From assembly GCF_946404925.1 (NCBI RefSeq), contig NZ_CAMJFM010000005.1, positions 44,885 through 108,884 of the forward strand: DNA of 64,000 nucleotides, in the 5' to 3' direction. A program made the position numbers and the translations under genes. The stretch is from an uncultured Prevotella sp. (GTDB lineage: Bacteria > Bacteroidota > Bacteroidia > Bacteroidales > Bacteroidaceae). The notes beneath the pieces were generated by a model, which made no database searches, was not told the origin of the DNA, and was given only the letters and a program-made list of their open reading frames with translations. Of this stretch, positions 33,997-41,203 are shown piece by piece (the first letter of the stretch is position 1; the number at the start of each line of letters is the position of its first letter).

Positions 33997-34004
33997 CAAA
34001 GGTA
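33997..34004 (-). promoter_or_regulatory. -7 box for the GlsB-like gene
   Basis: The minus strand reads TACCTTTG, 40 nt before the ATG at 33956. Confidence 0.7.
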
Positions 34005-34209
34005 CGAAATTTTTGCTAACTCAAGTGTTTTTTCTCGTTTTTTTCTTCACCTTCGAACGTGCGCTCTATCCTATTTAGTTTATATATGTATCATTTTTCA
34101 TCATCATATTTGTACTTTAAACTTATGTATTATGTTTTTGTGTTGGTAGTAATTTGTAAGATACTTTTACTTGTATTTCGTTGCTGCCGTTCGAACTTCG
34201 TTTTTGCGG

Positions 34210-34263
34210 CCACACGTGGAAGTTTTTCCTAGTGCACGTGAGAAATATTTTTCCTACGTGTGG
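34210..34263. repeat. Strong imperfect palindrome (hairpin)
   Basis: CCACACGTGGAA at the left pairs with TTCCtACGTGTGG at the right (12 bp, one bulge). Inner pairing includes GTGCAC and TTTTC/GAAA. It also contains two related CACGTG…TTTTTCCTA units. It lies 30-85 nt downstream of the leftward promoter at 34294. Confidence 0.75.
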
Positions 34264-34293
34264 GAGCTCTATTCCGTTCTTATTTTGACAGTG

Positions 34294-34301
34294 CAAAGGT
34301 A
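34294..34301 (-). promoter_or_regulatory. Leftward promoter without an adjacent gene
   Basis: The minus strand reads TACCTTTG with a TTG exactly 19 nt upstream, as good as any promoter in the window. The first ORF downstream is the GlsB-like gene more than 300 nt away, so it may make a structured RNA or a long 5' leader. Confidence 0.55.
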
Positions 34302-34380
34302 CAACTTTTTTCTGAGATTACAAAATATTTATGTAAGTATTTTTTCAAAAACGAATAATTTTTTTTAGATATACTAGGTG

Positions 34381-34554
34381 TTGGATACAGAATACAGAAT
34401 ACAGTTTTATTGTGTGAGGGTAAAATGCGGCTTAAAATATTATTATATTATATATATTATAATACATATAATATAATAATATTTAATAGTATTGTTTTCT
34501 TCTTAGTGTGTATTAGCTCGCTAAATAAACTGTATTCTGTATTTCTGTATCCAA
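34381..34554. repeat. 174-bp element with ~31-bp terminal inverted repeats
   Basis: The left end begins TTGGATACAGAATACAGA and the right end is its reverse complement with single-base indels, extending about 31 bp. The left arm holds three ATACAGA heptamers. The interior is AT-rich with no ORF. MITE-like in layout; no target-site duplication is evident. Confidence 0.75.
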
Positions 34555-34612
34555 TTAGCTTTTTTCTTTACAAAATTATTTATTATTATTTTGTACTTTG
34601 GATTTTTTTTCG

Positions 34613-34620
34613 TATCTTTG
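34613..34620 (+). promoter_or_regulatory. -7 box for the dCache sensor gene
   Basis: TATCTTTG with a TTG 19 nt upstream (34591-34593), 32 nt before the ATG at 34653. Confidence 0.7.
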
Positions 34621-34652
34621 CACTCAGAAATATAAGGTGGTTTTTGTAAGAT

Positions 34653-35711
34653 ATGAAAGGACGGAACAGATCGGTTGCTGCAAAGATGGCGGTGAGGCTG
34701 CTGATATGGGCAGTGGGTATCACGCTGTGCATGGGGGTGGTGTCGTATTACCACACGCTGAAGGACATTAAGCACCAGTATGCTGAGAACTGCCACATGC
34801 GTATGCTGATAAACTATGAGTACGCAAGACGCGTGCTGTCGGACGTGTATGTGCAGGTGACTAACAACGTGTACTACATAGAGAACACGCTGGACAAGAC
34901 GGAGAGTCACATCGACGCGATGGCGCGAATCGTTGGCACGGGAAACCGAGTGACCAGCTGCGGCATGAACTTCATTAAGAGTTACTATCCTGAGAAGGGC
35001 GAAAAATACTGCCCCTTTGCATGGCGAAACCCCAATAACCCCAACGAGATACTGACGGAGATAAAGGGCGACAAGCACTTCGACTACCTGAACACGAAAT
35101 GGTTTAAGAGCGTGATAGAGGGCGACACCTGCTTGTGGAGCGAGCCCTTCTACGACGGCTACGACAACACCACGGAGCTGGCTGCCTATATGGTGCCCAT
35201 ACACGACAAAACGGGCCGGCCGGTGGCGGTGCTGGGTGCCGACGTGTCGCTGGAATGGCTGACCAGCAAGATGGCCGAGACGGATAGTGCCTACAACGCC
35301 CACGCACCACAGGCGGTGAAGATGATGGGACTGAAGGCGCAGAGCTTTATCATAAACTACGACGGCACGTTTATTACCCACCAGGAGAGCGAACAGCGAC
35401 TGGAGGGCGTGTTCTATAACTACGTGCTGGGCGACAAGTTAGGCCAGCAAACCAAGCTGGAAAAGAAGATGAAGGCGGGACTGCTGAGCGAGAACGAGGC
35501 CAACGAGAGCTACAAGTTTAACGGCGAGAGGTGCTACTTCTTCTACACACCACTGAAGTATACCCACTGGATGATGGTGACGGTGGTGCCTTGCCAGACG
35601 ATAGACATGATAGGCGTGATGTATGCGCTGAGGATTATGGCATTCGGCATGATAGCCATGCTGATTCTGGTGGCTGTGGCGTATGTAACAATGAGAAAAA
35701 GAAGATATTAA
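34653..35711 (+). CDS. dCache-type sensor protein lacking an output domain
   Basis: The 352-aa protein has a membrane helix near residues 10-30 and a large periplasmic double-Cache domain. The domain includes HFDYLNTKWFKSVIEGDTCLWSEPFYDG and the diagnostic AAYMVPIHDKTGRPVAVLGADVSLEWL. A second helix near the C-terminus (LRIMAFGMIAMLILVAVAYV) is followed by only a few basic residues (TMRKRRY). Cache sensors normally feed a kinase, phosphatase, cyclase or chemotaxis domain. Here none is fused, and the next gene (xth, 6 nt later) is a repair nuclease. It may signal through a partner protein or be a shortened relic. Confidence 0.8.
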   Translation: MKGRNRSVAAKMAVRLLIWAVGITLCMGVVSYYHTLKDIKHQYAENCHMRMLINYEYARRVLSDVYVQVTNNVYYIENTLDKTESHIDAMARIVGTGNRVTSCGMNFIKSYYPEKGEKYCPFAWRNPNNPNEILTEIKGDKHFDYLNTKWFKSVIEGDTCLWSEPFYDGYDNTTELAAYMVPIHDKTGRPVAVLGADVSLEWLTSKMAETDSAYNAHAPQAVKMMGLKAQSFIINYDGTFITHQESEQRLEGVFYNYVLGDKLGQQTKLEKKMKAGLLSENEANESYKFNGERCYFFYTPLKYTHWMMVTVVPCQTIDMIGVMYALRIMAFGMIAMLILVAVAYVTMRKRRY

Positions 35712-35717
35712 GGATAT

Positions 35718-36470
35718 ATGAAACTGATAAGTTGGAATGTGAACGGCCTGAGGGCCTGTGAGGGAAAGGGATTTAGTGAGGCGTTCCGCGAGCTGGATGC
35801 CGACTTCTTCTGTCTGCAGGAAACGAAGATGCAGGCAGGGCAGCTGGACCTGCAGTTTCCAGGCTACGAGAGCTACTGGAACTATGCCGAGAAGAAGGGC
35901 TACAGCGGCACGGCCATCTACACCAAGCACAAGCCGCTGAGCGTGACGTACGGCATAGGCAAGGACGAGCACGACCACGAGGGCCGCGTCATCACTCTGG
36001 AGATGGCGGACTTCTACCTGGTGTGCTGCTACACGCCAAACTCGCAGGACGGGCTGAAGCGACTGGACTATCGCATGACGTGGGAAGACGACTTCCGCGC
36101 CTATCTGCAGCGACTGGACCAGAAGAAGCCGGTGATACTGTGCGGCGACCTGAACGTGGCCCACGAGGAGATAGACCTGAAGAACCCCAAGACCAACCGC
36201 ATGAACGCGGGATTTACCGACCAGGAGCGCGAGAAGTTCAGCACGCTGCTGGCCGCAGGGTTTACCGACTCATTCCGCTATAAATATCCGGAACAGGTGA
36301 CCTACTCGTGGTGGAGCTACCGATTCCAAGCCCGCCAGAAGAACGCAGGGTGGCGTATAGACTACTTTGTAATCAGCAATAGGCTGAGGGAGAAGATGGA
36401 TGATGCCCGTATACATACAGAAATACTGGGCAGCGATCACTGCCCAGTAGAGTTAAAATTAAATTTTTAG
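35718..36470 (+). CDS. xth: Exodeoxyribonuclease III (AP endonuclease)
   Basis: The 250-aa enzyme of the EEP/ExoIII family incises abasic sites and degrades 3' ends. Catalytic motifs are complete: SWNVNGLRA, FCLQETK, YTPNSQDGLKRLDYRM, CGDLNVAHEEIDLKNP, WRIDYFVIS and LGSDHCPVEL. It lies 6 nt downstream of the dCache gene and so is probably co-transcribed. Confidence 0.96.
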   Translation: MKLISWNVNGLRACEGKGFSEAFRELDADFFCLQETKMQAGQLDLQFPGYESYWNYAEKKGYSGTAIYTKHKPLSVTYGIGKDEHDHEGRVITLEMADFYLVCCYTPNSQDGLKRLDYRMTWEDDFRAYLQRLDQKKPVILCGDLNVAHEEIDLKNPKTNRMNAGFTDQEREKFSTLLAAGFTDSFRYKYPEQVTYSWWSYRFQARQKNAGWRIDYFVISNRLREKMDDARIHTEILGSDHCPVELKLNF

Positions 36471-36482
36471 CATAATTTATTT

Positions 36483-37109
36483 TTAGAGGCCGAGACCTTT
36501 CTTCAGCTTATCGGCGCCCTGGTCGATGGCATCGTTAGCCTTCTTCTTGGCGTCTTCCTTAGCTGCGTTAGCAGCATCCTCGGCGGCCTTCTTGGTGTTA
36601 TCTACGGCATCCTGACCAGCCTTCTTGGCTCCCTCAACAGCTGCATTGGCTGCATCAACAGTCTGATCGACAGCGGCCTGACCTGCCTCCTGAACACCAC
36701 CTACTGCGGCGCTAACGGTGTTGACAAATGTCTCGGCTGGAGTCTCGGCGATGGCTGAAACAGCAGCTGAAACAGCAGCGTTATCGCCAGCAAAGGCCTT
36801 GATCTGCTCGGCATTGGCCTTGAGGAACTCCTGTACCTTGGCTACATACTCCTTAGCCAGCTCGGGGTTGGTGGTGAGGAACTCCTTAACCTTCTCCTGT
36901 ACGGTGGCCAGAACCTCCTGGAGCTTGGTGGCATCCTTGGCCTCAATCTGCTCAGAGAGGGCGGCGGTAATCTCGGTCACTGCCTCGTCTACGTTAGCAG
37001 CATCTACACTAACACTGTCGGTTACCTCGGCTGGAGCCTGAGTCTTGTTACCACAAGATGCGAAACCAATGGCTAAGCAAGCCACTACTGCGAAAAGAAT
37101 TTTTTTCAT
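36483..37109 (-). CDS. Ala/Lys-rich helical lipoprotein
   Basis: The ORF track start (37193) lies upstream of the promoter box. The Met at 37109 (MKKILFAVVACLAIGFASC) gives a lipobox and 208 aa. The mature chain is almost entirely predicted helix: EVTDSVSVDAANVDEAVTEI, then QEAGQAAVDQTVDAANAAVE and DNTKKAAEDAANAAKEDAKKK, repeats resembling LEA/apolipophorin-like amphipathic helices. No family function is known; it may coat or stabilise envelope components. It converges on xth with only 12 nt between stops. Confidence 0.7.
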   Translation of the reverse strand: MKKILFAVVACLAIGFASCGNKTQAPAEVTDSVSVDAANVDEAVTEITAALSEQIEAKDATKLQEVLATVQEKVKEFLTTNPELAKEYVAKVQEFLKANAEQIKAFAGDNAAVSAAVSAIAETPAETFVNTVSAAVGGVQEAGQAAVDQTVDAANAAVEGAKKAGQDAVDNTKKAAEDAANAAKEDAKKKANDAIDQGADKLKKGLGL

Positions 37110-37159
37110 AATGCTTTGATTTTTAAGTAAAACAATAAATTTGACTTGATATTTGGCAA

Positions 37160-37167
37160 CAAAAATA
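37160..37167 (-). promoter_or_regulatory. -7 box for the helical lipoprotein gene
   Basis: The minus strand reads TATTTTTG, about 50 nt before the ATG at 37109. Confidence 0.55.
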
Positions 37168-37219
37168 CATTTTTTTGCAATACAATGGCGCAAAAGTTGC
37201 TGAAAATTTATTTTTTTTA

Positions 37220-37227
37220 TACTTTTG
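37220..37227 (+). promoter_or_regulatory. -7 box for the SulP gene
   Basis: TACTTTTG followed by GCAC, 41 nt before the ATG at 37269. Confidence 0.6.
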
Positions 37228-37268
37228 CACGCGTTTTTTCAAGATAACAAGGTAATAATAATAGAAGA

Positions 37269-38969
37269 ATGATGACAACATTTGCATTCAAGCCGAAACT
37301 ACTGTCGACACTTCGACATTACAACAAACAACAATTTACCACCGACCTGCTGGCCGGTATCATCGTGGGTATCGTGGCGCTGCCATTGGCCATCGCCTTC
37401 GGTATCGCATCGGGCGTAACCCCCGAGAAGGGTATCATCACCGCCATCGTAGCTGGTCTGATAGTATCGCTGCTGGGCGGATCGAAGGTGCAGATAGGCG
37501 GACCTACAGGTGCGTTTATCATTATCATCTACGGCATTATACAGCAGTACGGATTTGAGGGACTGACCATAGCCACGCTGATGGCGGGTGTATTCCTGAT
37601 TATGTTTGGTGTGCTGCACCTGGGCACCATCATCAAGTATATACCTTACCCCATAGTGGTGGGTTTTACCAGCGGTATTGCGCTGACCATCTTTACTACT
37701 CAGATCAAGGACCTGTTCGGACTGACGATGGAGAGCGTGCCCAGCGACTTTATTGAGAAGTGGATAGCCTACATCAGCGACTTTGGCACCATAGACTGGT
37801 GGAGTGCCGGCGTGGGCATAGGCTCGGTGGCCGTGATAGCCGCATGGCCTATGGTGGCTAAATATAATAATGTATTGAAGAAACTGCCCGGAAGCCTGAT
37901 AGCCATCATTGTGATGACCGTGGCCGTGCTGCTGCTGAAGCAGTATGCGGGCGTGGATAGCGTTGAGACCATCGGCGACAGATTCAGCATTTCGAACCAG
38001 CTGCCCGAGGCCGAGATGCCATCGATATCGTGGAACGTGATAAAGGGTTTGGTGTCGCCAGCTATCACTATCGCCATTCTTGGTGCTATAGAATCTTTGC
38101 TTTCGGCCACGGTGGCTGATGGTGTGATTGGCGATCGCCATGACTCTAACACCGAGCTGATAGCTCAGGGTGTGGCAAACCTGGCCAGCCCCATCTTTGG
38201 CGGTATACCTGCTACAGGTGCCATCGCACGTACGATGACCAACATCAACAATGGCGGACGCACCCCTGTGGCCGGTATTGTGCATGCTGCCGTGCTGCTG
38301 ATGATATTCCTATTCCTGATGCCGCTGGCCCAGTATATTCCTATGGCTTGCTTGGCCGGTGTGCTGGTGATTGTGAGCTACAACATGAGCGGATGGCGCT
38401 CGTTTGCATCGATCATGAAGAACCCCAAGAGCGATGTAATCGTGCTGTGCGTGACCTTCCTGCTGACCGTGATCTTCGACCTGACCATCGCCATCGAGGT
38501 AGGCTTGATTTGCGCTTGCTTGCTGTTTATGCGCCGTATGGCCGAGACTACCGATGTGAAGGTAATCAGCGACGAGATTGACCCCGAGGAGGAGCAGAGC
38601 GACTTCCAGATGGGCAACCTGGAGCACCTGACCATACCTGAGGGCGTAGAGGTGTACGAGATTAACGGTCCTTACTTCTTCGGAGCCGGTAACAAGTTTG
38701 AAGACCTGATGGCTACCATGGGTCACAAGCGTCCGAAGGTGAGAATCATCCGTATGCGTAAGGTGCCATTTGTTGACTCAACGGGTATCCACAACCTGAC
38801 TAACCTCTGCCTGATGAGTCAGAAGGAGGGTATACAGGTAGTGCTGTCGGGTGTTAATCCTAAGGTGCAGGCTGTGCTGCATAAGGCCGGATTCGACCAG
38901 ATGCTGGGCGAGGAGAATATCTGCTCGCATATCAATCTCGCGTTAGCGAGAGCAAAACAGTTGGCGTAA
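37269..38969 (+). CDS. SulP family anion permease with STAS domain
   Basis: The 566-aa inner-membrane transporter has the SulP N-terminal signature (LLAGIIVGIVALPLAIAFGIASGVTPEKGIITAIVAG), about 12-14 helices, the IPATGAIARTMTNINNGGRTPVAGI motif, and a C-terminal STAS domain (VYEINGPYFFGAGNKFEDL; VPFVDSTGIHNLTNL). The substrate may be sulfate or bicarbonate, the latter plausible for a CO2-fixing fermenter; sequence does not settle it. The stop codon sits in the loop of its own terminator hairpin. Either of the two initial Met codons may be used. Confidence 0.9.
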   Translation: MMTTFAFKPKLLSTLRHYNKQQFTTDLLAGIIVGIVALPLAIAFGIASGVTPEKGIITAIVAGLIVSLLGGSKVQIGGPTGAFIIIIYGIIQQYGFEGLTIATLMAGVFLIMFGVLHLGTIIKYIPYPIVVGFTSGIALTIFTTQIKDLFGLTMESVPSDFIEKWIAYISDFGTIDWWSAGVGIGSVAVIAAWPMVAKYNNVLKKLPGSLIAIIVMTVAVLLLKQYAGVDSVETIGDRFSISNQLPEAEMPSISWNVIKGLVSPAITIAILGAIESLLSATVADGVIGDRHDSNTELIAQGVANLASPIFGGIPATGAIARTMTNINNGGRTPVAGIVHAAVLLMIFLFLMPLAQYIPMACLAGVLVIVSYNMSGWRSFASIMKNPKSDVIVLCVTFLLTVIFDLTIAIEVGLICACLLFMRRMAETTDVKVISDEIDPEEEQSDFQMGNLEHLTIPEGVEVYEINGPYFFGAGNKFEDLMATMGHKRPKVRIIRMRKVPFVDSTGIHNLTNLCLMSQKEGIQVVLSGVNPKVQAVLHKAGFDQMLGEENICSHINLALARAKQLA

Positions 38970-38983
38970 GGCCAACTGTTTTT
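38955..38983 (+). terminator. Terminator hairpin containing the SulP stop codon
   Basis: The 11-bp stem AAACAGTTGGC / GCCAACTGTTT has a GTAAG loop; the TAA stop (38967-38969) is in the loop. A T-run follows. The left stem arm is coding sequence. Confidence 0.85.
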
Positions 38984-39018
38984 AGAGGTGAGAGGTGAGA
39001 AGCTAGCTTCTAGCTTCT
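38984..39018. repeat. Compound heptamer array (AGAGGTG ×2, AGAAGCT, AGCTTCT ×2)
   Basis: Five consecutive 7-mers fill the gap between the SulP terminator and the MBL gene and overlap the MBL stop. AGAAGCT is the reverse complement of AGCTTCT, so the array is also partly palindromic. The same compound motif occurs inverted in topB (3776-3803). Confidence 0.9.
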
Positions 39019-39659
39019 GCAAAATACGGATTGTATTTTGCTTCGTCGCTGATGTTGGTTTGGGGGCCGTGGCCGCAGAGAACCTTGGTGTCGGCGGGGA
39101 GTTGAGCTAAAACTTTGCTTAGGCTGTTGAGCATCTGCTCGTAGCTGCCGCGCTCAAAATCGGTGCGGCCTATGCTCATGCGGAACAGGGTGTCGCCCGT
39201 AAAGGCTATCTTCTCTTCAGCGCAATAGAAGGTAACACCACCCGGGGTGTGGCCCGGGGTGCGGAGTATCTGCAGCTGATGGGTGCCAAAACGAATCACC
39301 TCGTCGGGGGCGAAGAAATGGTCGGGTTCGGGATACTGCCAACGCAGCTTGACACCCGCCATGGCCTCGAACTGACCAGAGAGGTCGGTGATGAGCCACT
39401 CGTCCTCGGCAGCTATCTCGGGTTTCAATCCCCAAGTGTCGAACACGGTGTTGATGCCGAAGTTATGGTCGAAGTGACCATGGGTGGCCAAGAGGTGTAC
39501 TGGCTTGAGACCGTTGTCGTTGATATAGTTGACAAGTGCATCGCGCTCGGCATCGTAGTAGGCGCCGCAATCGATGATGACACACTCCTGGGTGTCGTCG
39601 CTCACCACGTAGGTGTTCTCCTGCAGGAGATTGAAACAGAAAGTCTTGATGTTAAGCAT
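39003..39659 (-). CDS. MBL-fold hydrolase (glyoxalase II-like)
   Basis: The Met at 39659 (MLNIKTFCFNLLQENTYVV) is preferred over the ORF-track start at 39698, since it overlaps the rsmG stop by 1 nt (TAATG) and gives 218 aa. The metallo-beta-lactamase motif LLATHGHFDHNFG binds two metals; further ligands lie in RTPGHTPGGVTFY, FTGDTLF and LCGHGPQT. It probably hydrolyses thioesters or a related metabolite. The last residues (EARS) and the stop TAG are encoded by AGCTTCT-type heptamers. Confidence 0.88.
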   Translation of the reverse strand: MLNIKTFCFNLLQENTYVVSDDTQECVIIDCGAYYDAERDALVNYINDNGLKPVHLLATHGHFDHNFGINTVFDTWGLKPEIAAEDEWLITDLSGQFEAMAGVKLRWQYPEPDHFFAPDEVIRFGTHQLQILRTPGHTPGGVTFYCAEEKIAFTGDTLFRMSIGRTDFERGSYEQMLNSLSKVLAQLPADTKVLCGHGPQTNISDEAKYNPYFAEARS

Positions 39660-40285
39660 TACAGGGGGAGATAGATGACATACTTTTCCTTGAACCACTC
39701 CTCGCTGAAGAACTGCGAAATCTCGGTGGTTTCTACAATCTTGTGATAAGGCTGAAGCTCGGCCGTGAGGTTGCCGCCCTTGAGGCAGAGCACACCGTTA
39801 GGCAGGGCATTTTGCGAGGTCTTAGAGATGTTCTTGCGCATGAGCTTGACCAGATCGGGCAGGGGCATGACGGCACGGCTCACAATGAAGTCGTACTTAT
39901 CCTTCTCGTCCTCGCCACGCAGATGGGTGGGGGCGCAATTCTTAAGGCCGATGGCATCGCACACCTCCTGAGCCACACGAATCTTCTTGCCCGTGCCGTC
40001 GATGAGCTTGAACTGACACTCGGGGAAGAGGATAGAGAGGGGCACACCGGGGAATCCGCCACCCGTGCCGAAGTCGAGAATACGCGTGCCCGGGCGGAAG
40101 TTGATGATCTTGGCGATGGCCAGTGAGTGGAGCACGTGGTGCTGGTAGAGCTGGTCGATATCCTTGCGCGAAATGACGTTGATCTTAGTGTTCCAGTCGC
40201 GATAGAGCTCGCCAAGGGCGGCAAACTGCTGCAGCTGGACGTCAGAAAGATGGGGGAAGTATTTGTAAACTATCTCTGCGTTCAT
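39659..40285 (-). CDS. rsmG: 16S rRNA (guanine-527-N7)-methyltransferase
   Basis: The 208-aa SAM-dependent Rossmann-fold enzyme methylates G527 of 16S rRNA. Motif I is ILDFGTGGGFPGVPLSILFP; NVISRKDIDQLYQHHVLHSL and FIVSRAVMPLPDLV are also conserved. It overlaps the upstream DUF3298 gene by 4 nt and the downstream MBL gene by 1 nt, giving a three-gene translationally coupled unit. Confidence 0.96.
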   Translation of the reverse strand: MNAEIVYKYFPHLSDVQLQQFAALGELYRDWNTKINVISRKDIDQLYQHHVLHSLAIAKIINFRPGTRILDFGTGGGFPGVPLSILFPECQFKLIDGTGKKIRVAQEVCDAIGLKNCAPTHLRGEDEKDKYDFIVSRAVMPLPDLVKLMRKNISKTSQNALPNGVLCLKGGNLTAELQPYHKIVETTEISQFFSEEWFKEKYVIYLPL

Positions 40286-41091
40286 TGTAGTGACTTTAAG
40301 AATTTGGGTTTGATAAATCGTTTCATCTGGGCGTAGGTAAGTACCAGCTGAATGGTGCCCAGTTCGAGTGAGGCAATCTCAGATGGATTGAAGATAAACG
40401 TGATGGTATTATCGCCCACAATATAGTTCTGTGGTACGTACATGTCGACCGTTTGCAGATAGCCCTTCTCCTTGAGTGCCTCGATGCTGCCCACCTCCTC
40501 GCGCTCCATAAGCGCCTTGAGCAGAATGGGTACAAGCTGGGTCTCGTAGCCATCAACAAAGATGTCGCTCGTCTTGATGTAATCGCCCGTAGTGCTGTAG
40601 AAGTTGATGGGCTGCAGCTGGTGGATGCTGTGGGCGTGGCCCTCGCTATAGTCGACGGTGGCCAGATAGACCAGCGTGTTGCGAGACGTCTCCTCGGTAG
40701 TGGTGTTGATGATGTAGTGGAACTCGTACCACGAGCGCTTGGTGGTGTCGGCACGATCCTCGTTATAAAGCGGCAGCATGTGGGCGCGATAAGACGAACA
40801 GTACTCCTCGACATACTGATCCATGGCGCCCTGAAGGCCCACACCCTCCTGATTGAAAAGACGGTATACCACCTCGGCATTTATCTTCTGACCCACCTCG
40901 CCGCTCTCCTTGGTGGCGCAAGCCATCTTGAGGCTTACGCTGCATTGGGGCGAGAGCTGCTCGTTGGAAAGTTTCACCGACTTTTCGGCCTCGAGCATCT
41001 CGAAGGTGAGCTTGCTCTCGTTGTCGTCGCGGCAACCCGTGAGGATGGCCACAAACATCACGAGAAACGTAAAATAAAGTCTATTTGACAT
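40282..41091 (-). CDS. DUF3298-containing lipoprotein
   Basis: The 269-aa protein has lipobox AILTGC followed by RDDNES. A DUF4163-like N-terminal portion and a C-terminal DUF3298 (RsiV-like) domain are recognised from WYEFHYIINTTTEETSRNTLVYLATVDYSEGHAHS and NYIVGDNTITFIFNPSEIAS. In RsiV the domain senses lysozyme; no sigma factor is nearby here, so that role is not implied. It is the first gene of the rsmG unit. Confidence 0.75.
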   Translation of the reverse strand: MSNRLYFTFLVMFVAILTGCRDDNESKLTFEMLEAEKSVKLSNEQLSPQCSVSLKMACATKESGEVGQKINAEVVYRLFNQEGVGLQGAMDQYVEEYCSSYRAHMLPLYNEDRADTTKRSWYEFHYIINTTTEETSRNTLVYLATVDYSEGHAHSIHQLQPINFYSTTGDYIKTSDIFVDGYETQLVPILLKALMEREEVGSIEALKEKGYLQTVDMYVPQNYIVGDNTITFIFNPSEIASLELGTIQLVLTYAQMKRFIKPKFLKSLQ

Positions 41092-41113
41092 ATAATTTGC
41101 ACTAATTTTTGCG

Positions 41114-41121
41114 CAAAATTA
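41114..41121 (-). promoter_or_regulatory. -7 box for the DUF3298-rsmG-MBL unit
   Basis: The minus strand reads TAATTTTG, 22 nt before the ATG at 41091. Confidence 0.6.
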
Positions 41122-41163
41122 CACTAAATTCCCGAAAATAGCAAATATCTCGCAAAAAAATAC

Positions 41164-41171
41164 TAATTTTG
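41164..41171 (+). promoter_or_regulatory. -7 box for the MFS transporter gene
   Basis: TAATTTTG followed by CACCC, 32 nt before the ATG at 41204. Confidence 0.6.
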
Positions 41172-41203
41172 CACCCGAATTAATGTCAAACTATTAAAAT
41201 TGA

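Larger units (their letters stand above)
34005..34612. other. AT-rich gene-free region
   Basis: About 600 bp without a credible gene. It holds a strong hairpin (34210-34263), a leftward promoter (34294-34301) and a 174-bp inverted-repeat element (34381-34554). ORFs 34171-34368 and 34410-34649 are judged spurious because of their composition and lack of start signals. Confidence 0.7.

Noticed and set aside
34171-34649. Small plus-strand ORFs in the AT-rich gap
   Set aside because: Phe/Ile/Tyr-rich translations of AT-rich DNA; they cross the hairpin and the inverted-repeat element and lack promoters or family resemblance.
37299-38285. 328-aa minus-strand ORF
   Set aside because: Antisense to the SulP gene; His/Gln/Tyr-rich nonsense composition.
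40282-41091. Anti-sigma factor RsiV
   Set aside because: The DUF3298 domain is shared, but no sigma factor is adjacent and the protein is a lipoprotein, not a transmembrane anti-sigma factor.
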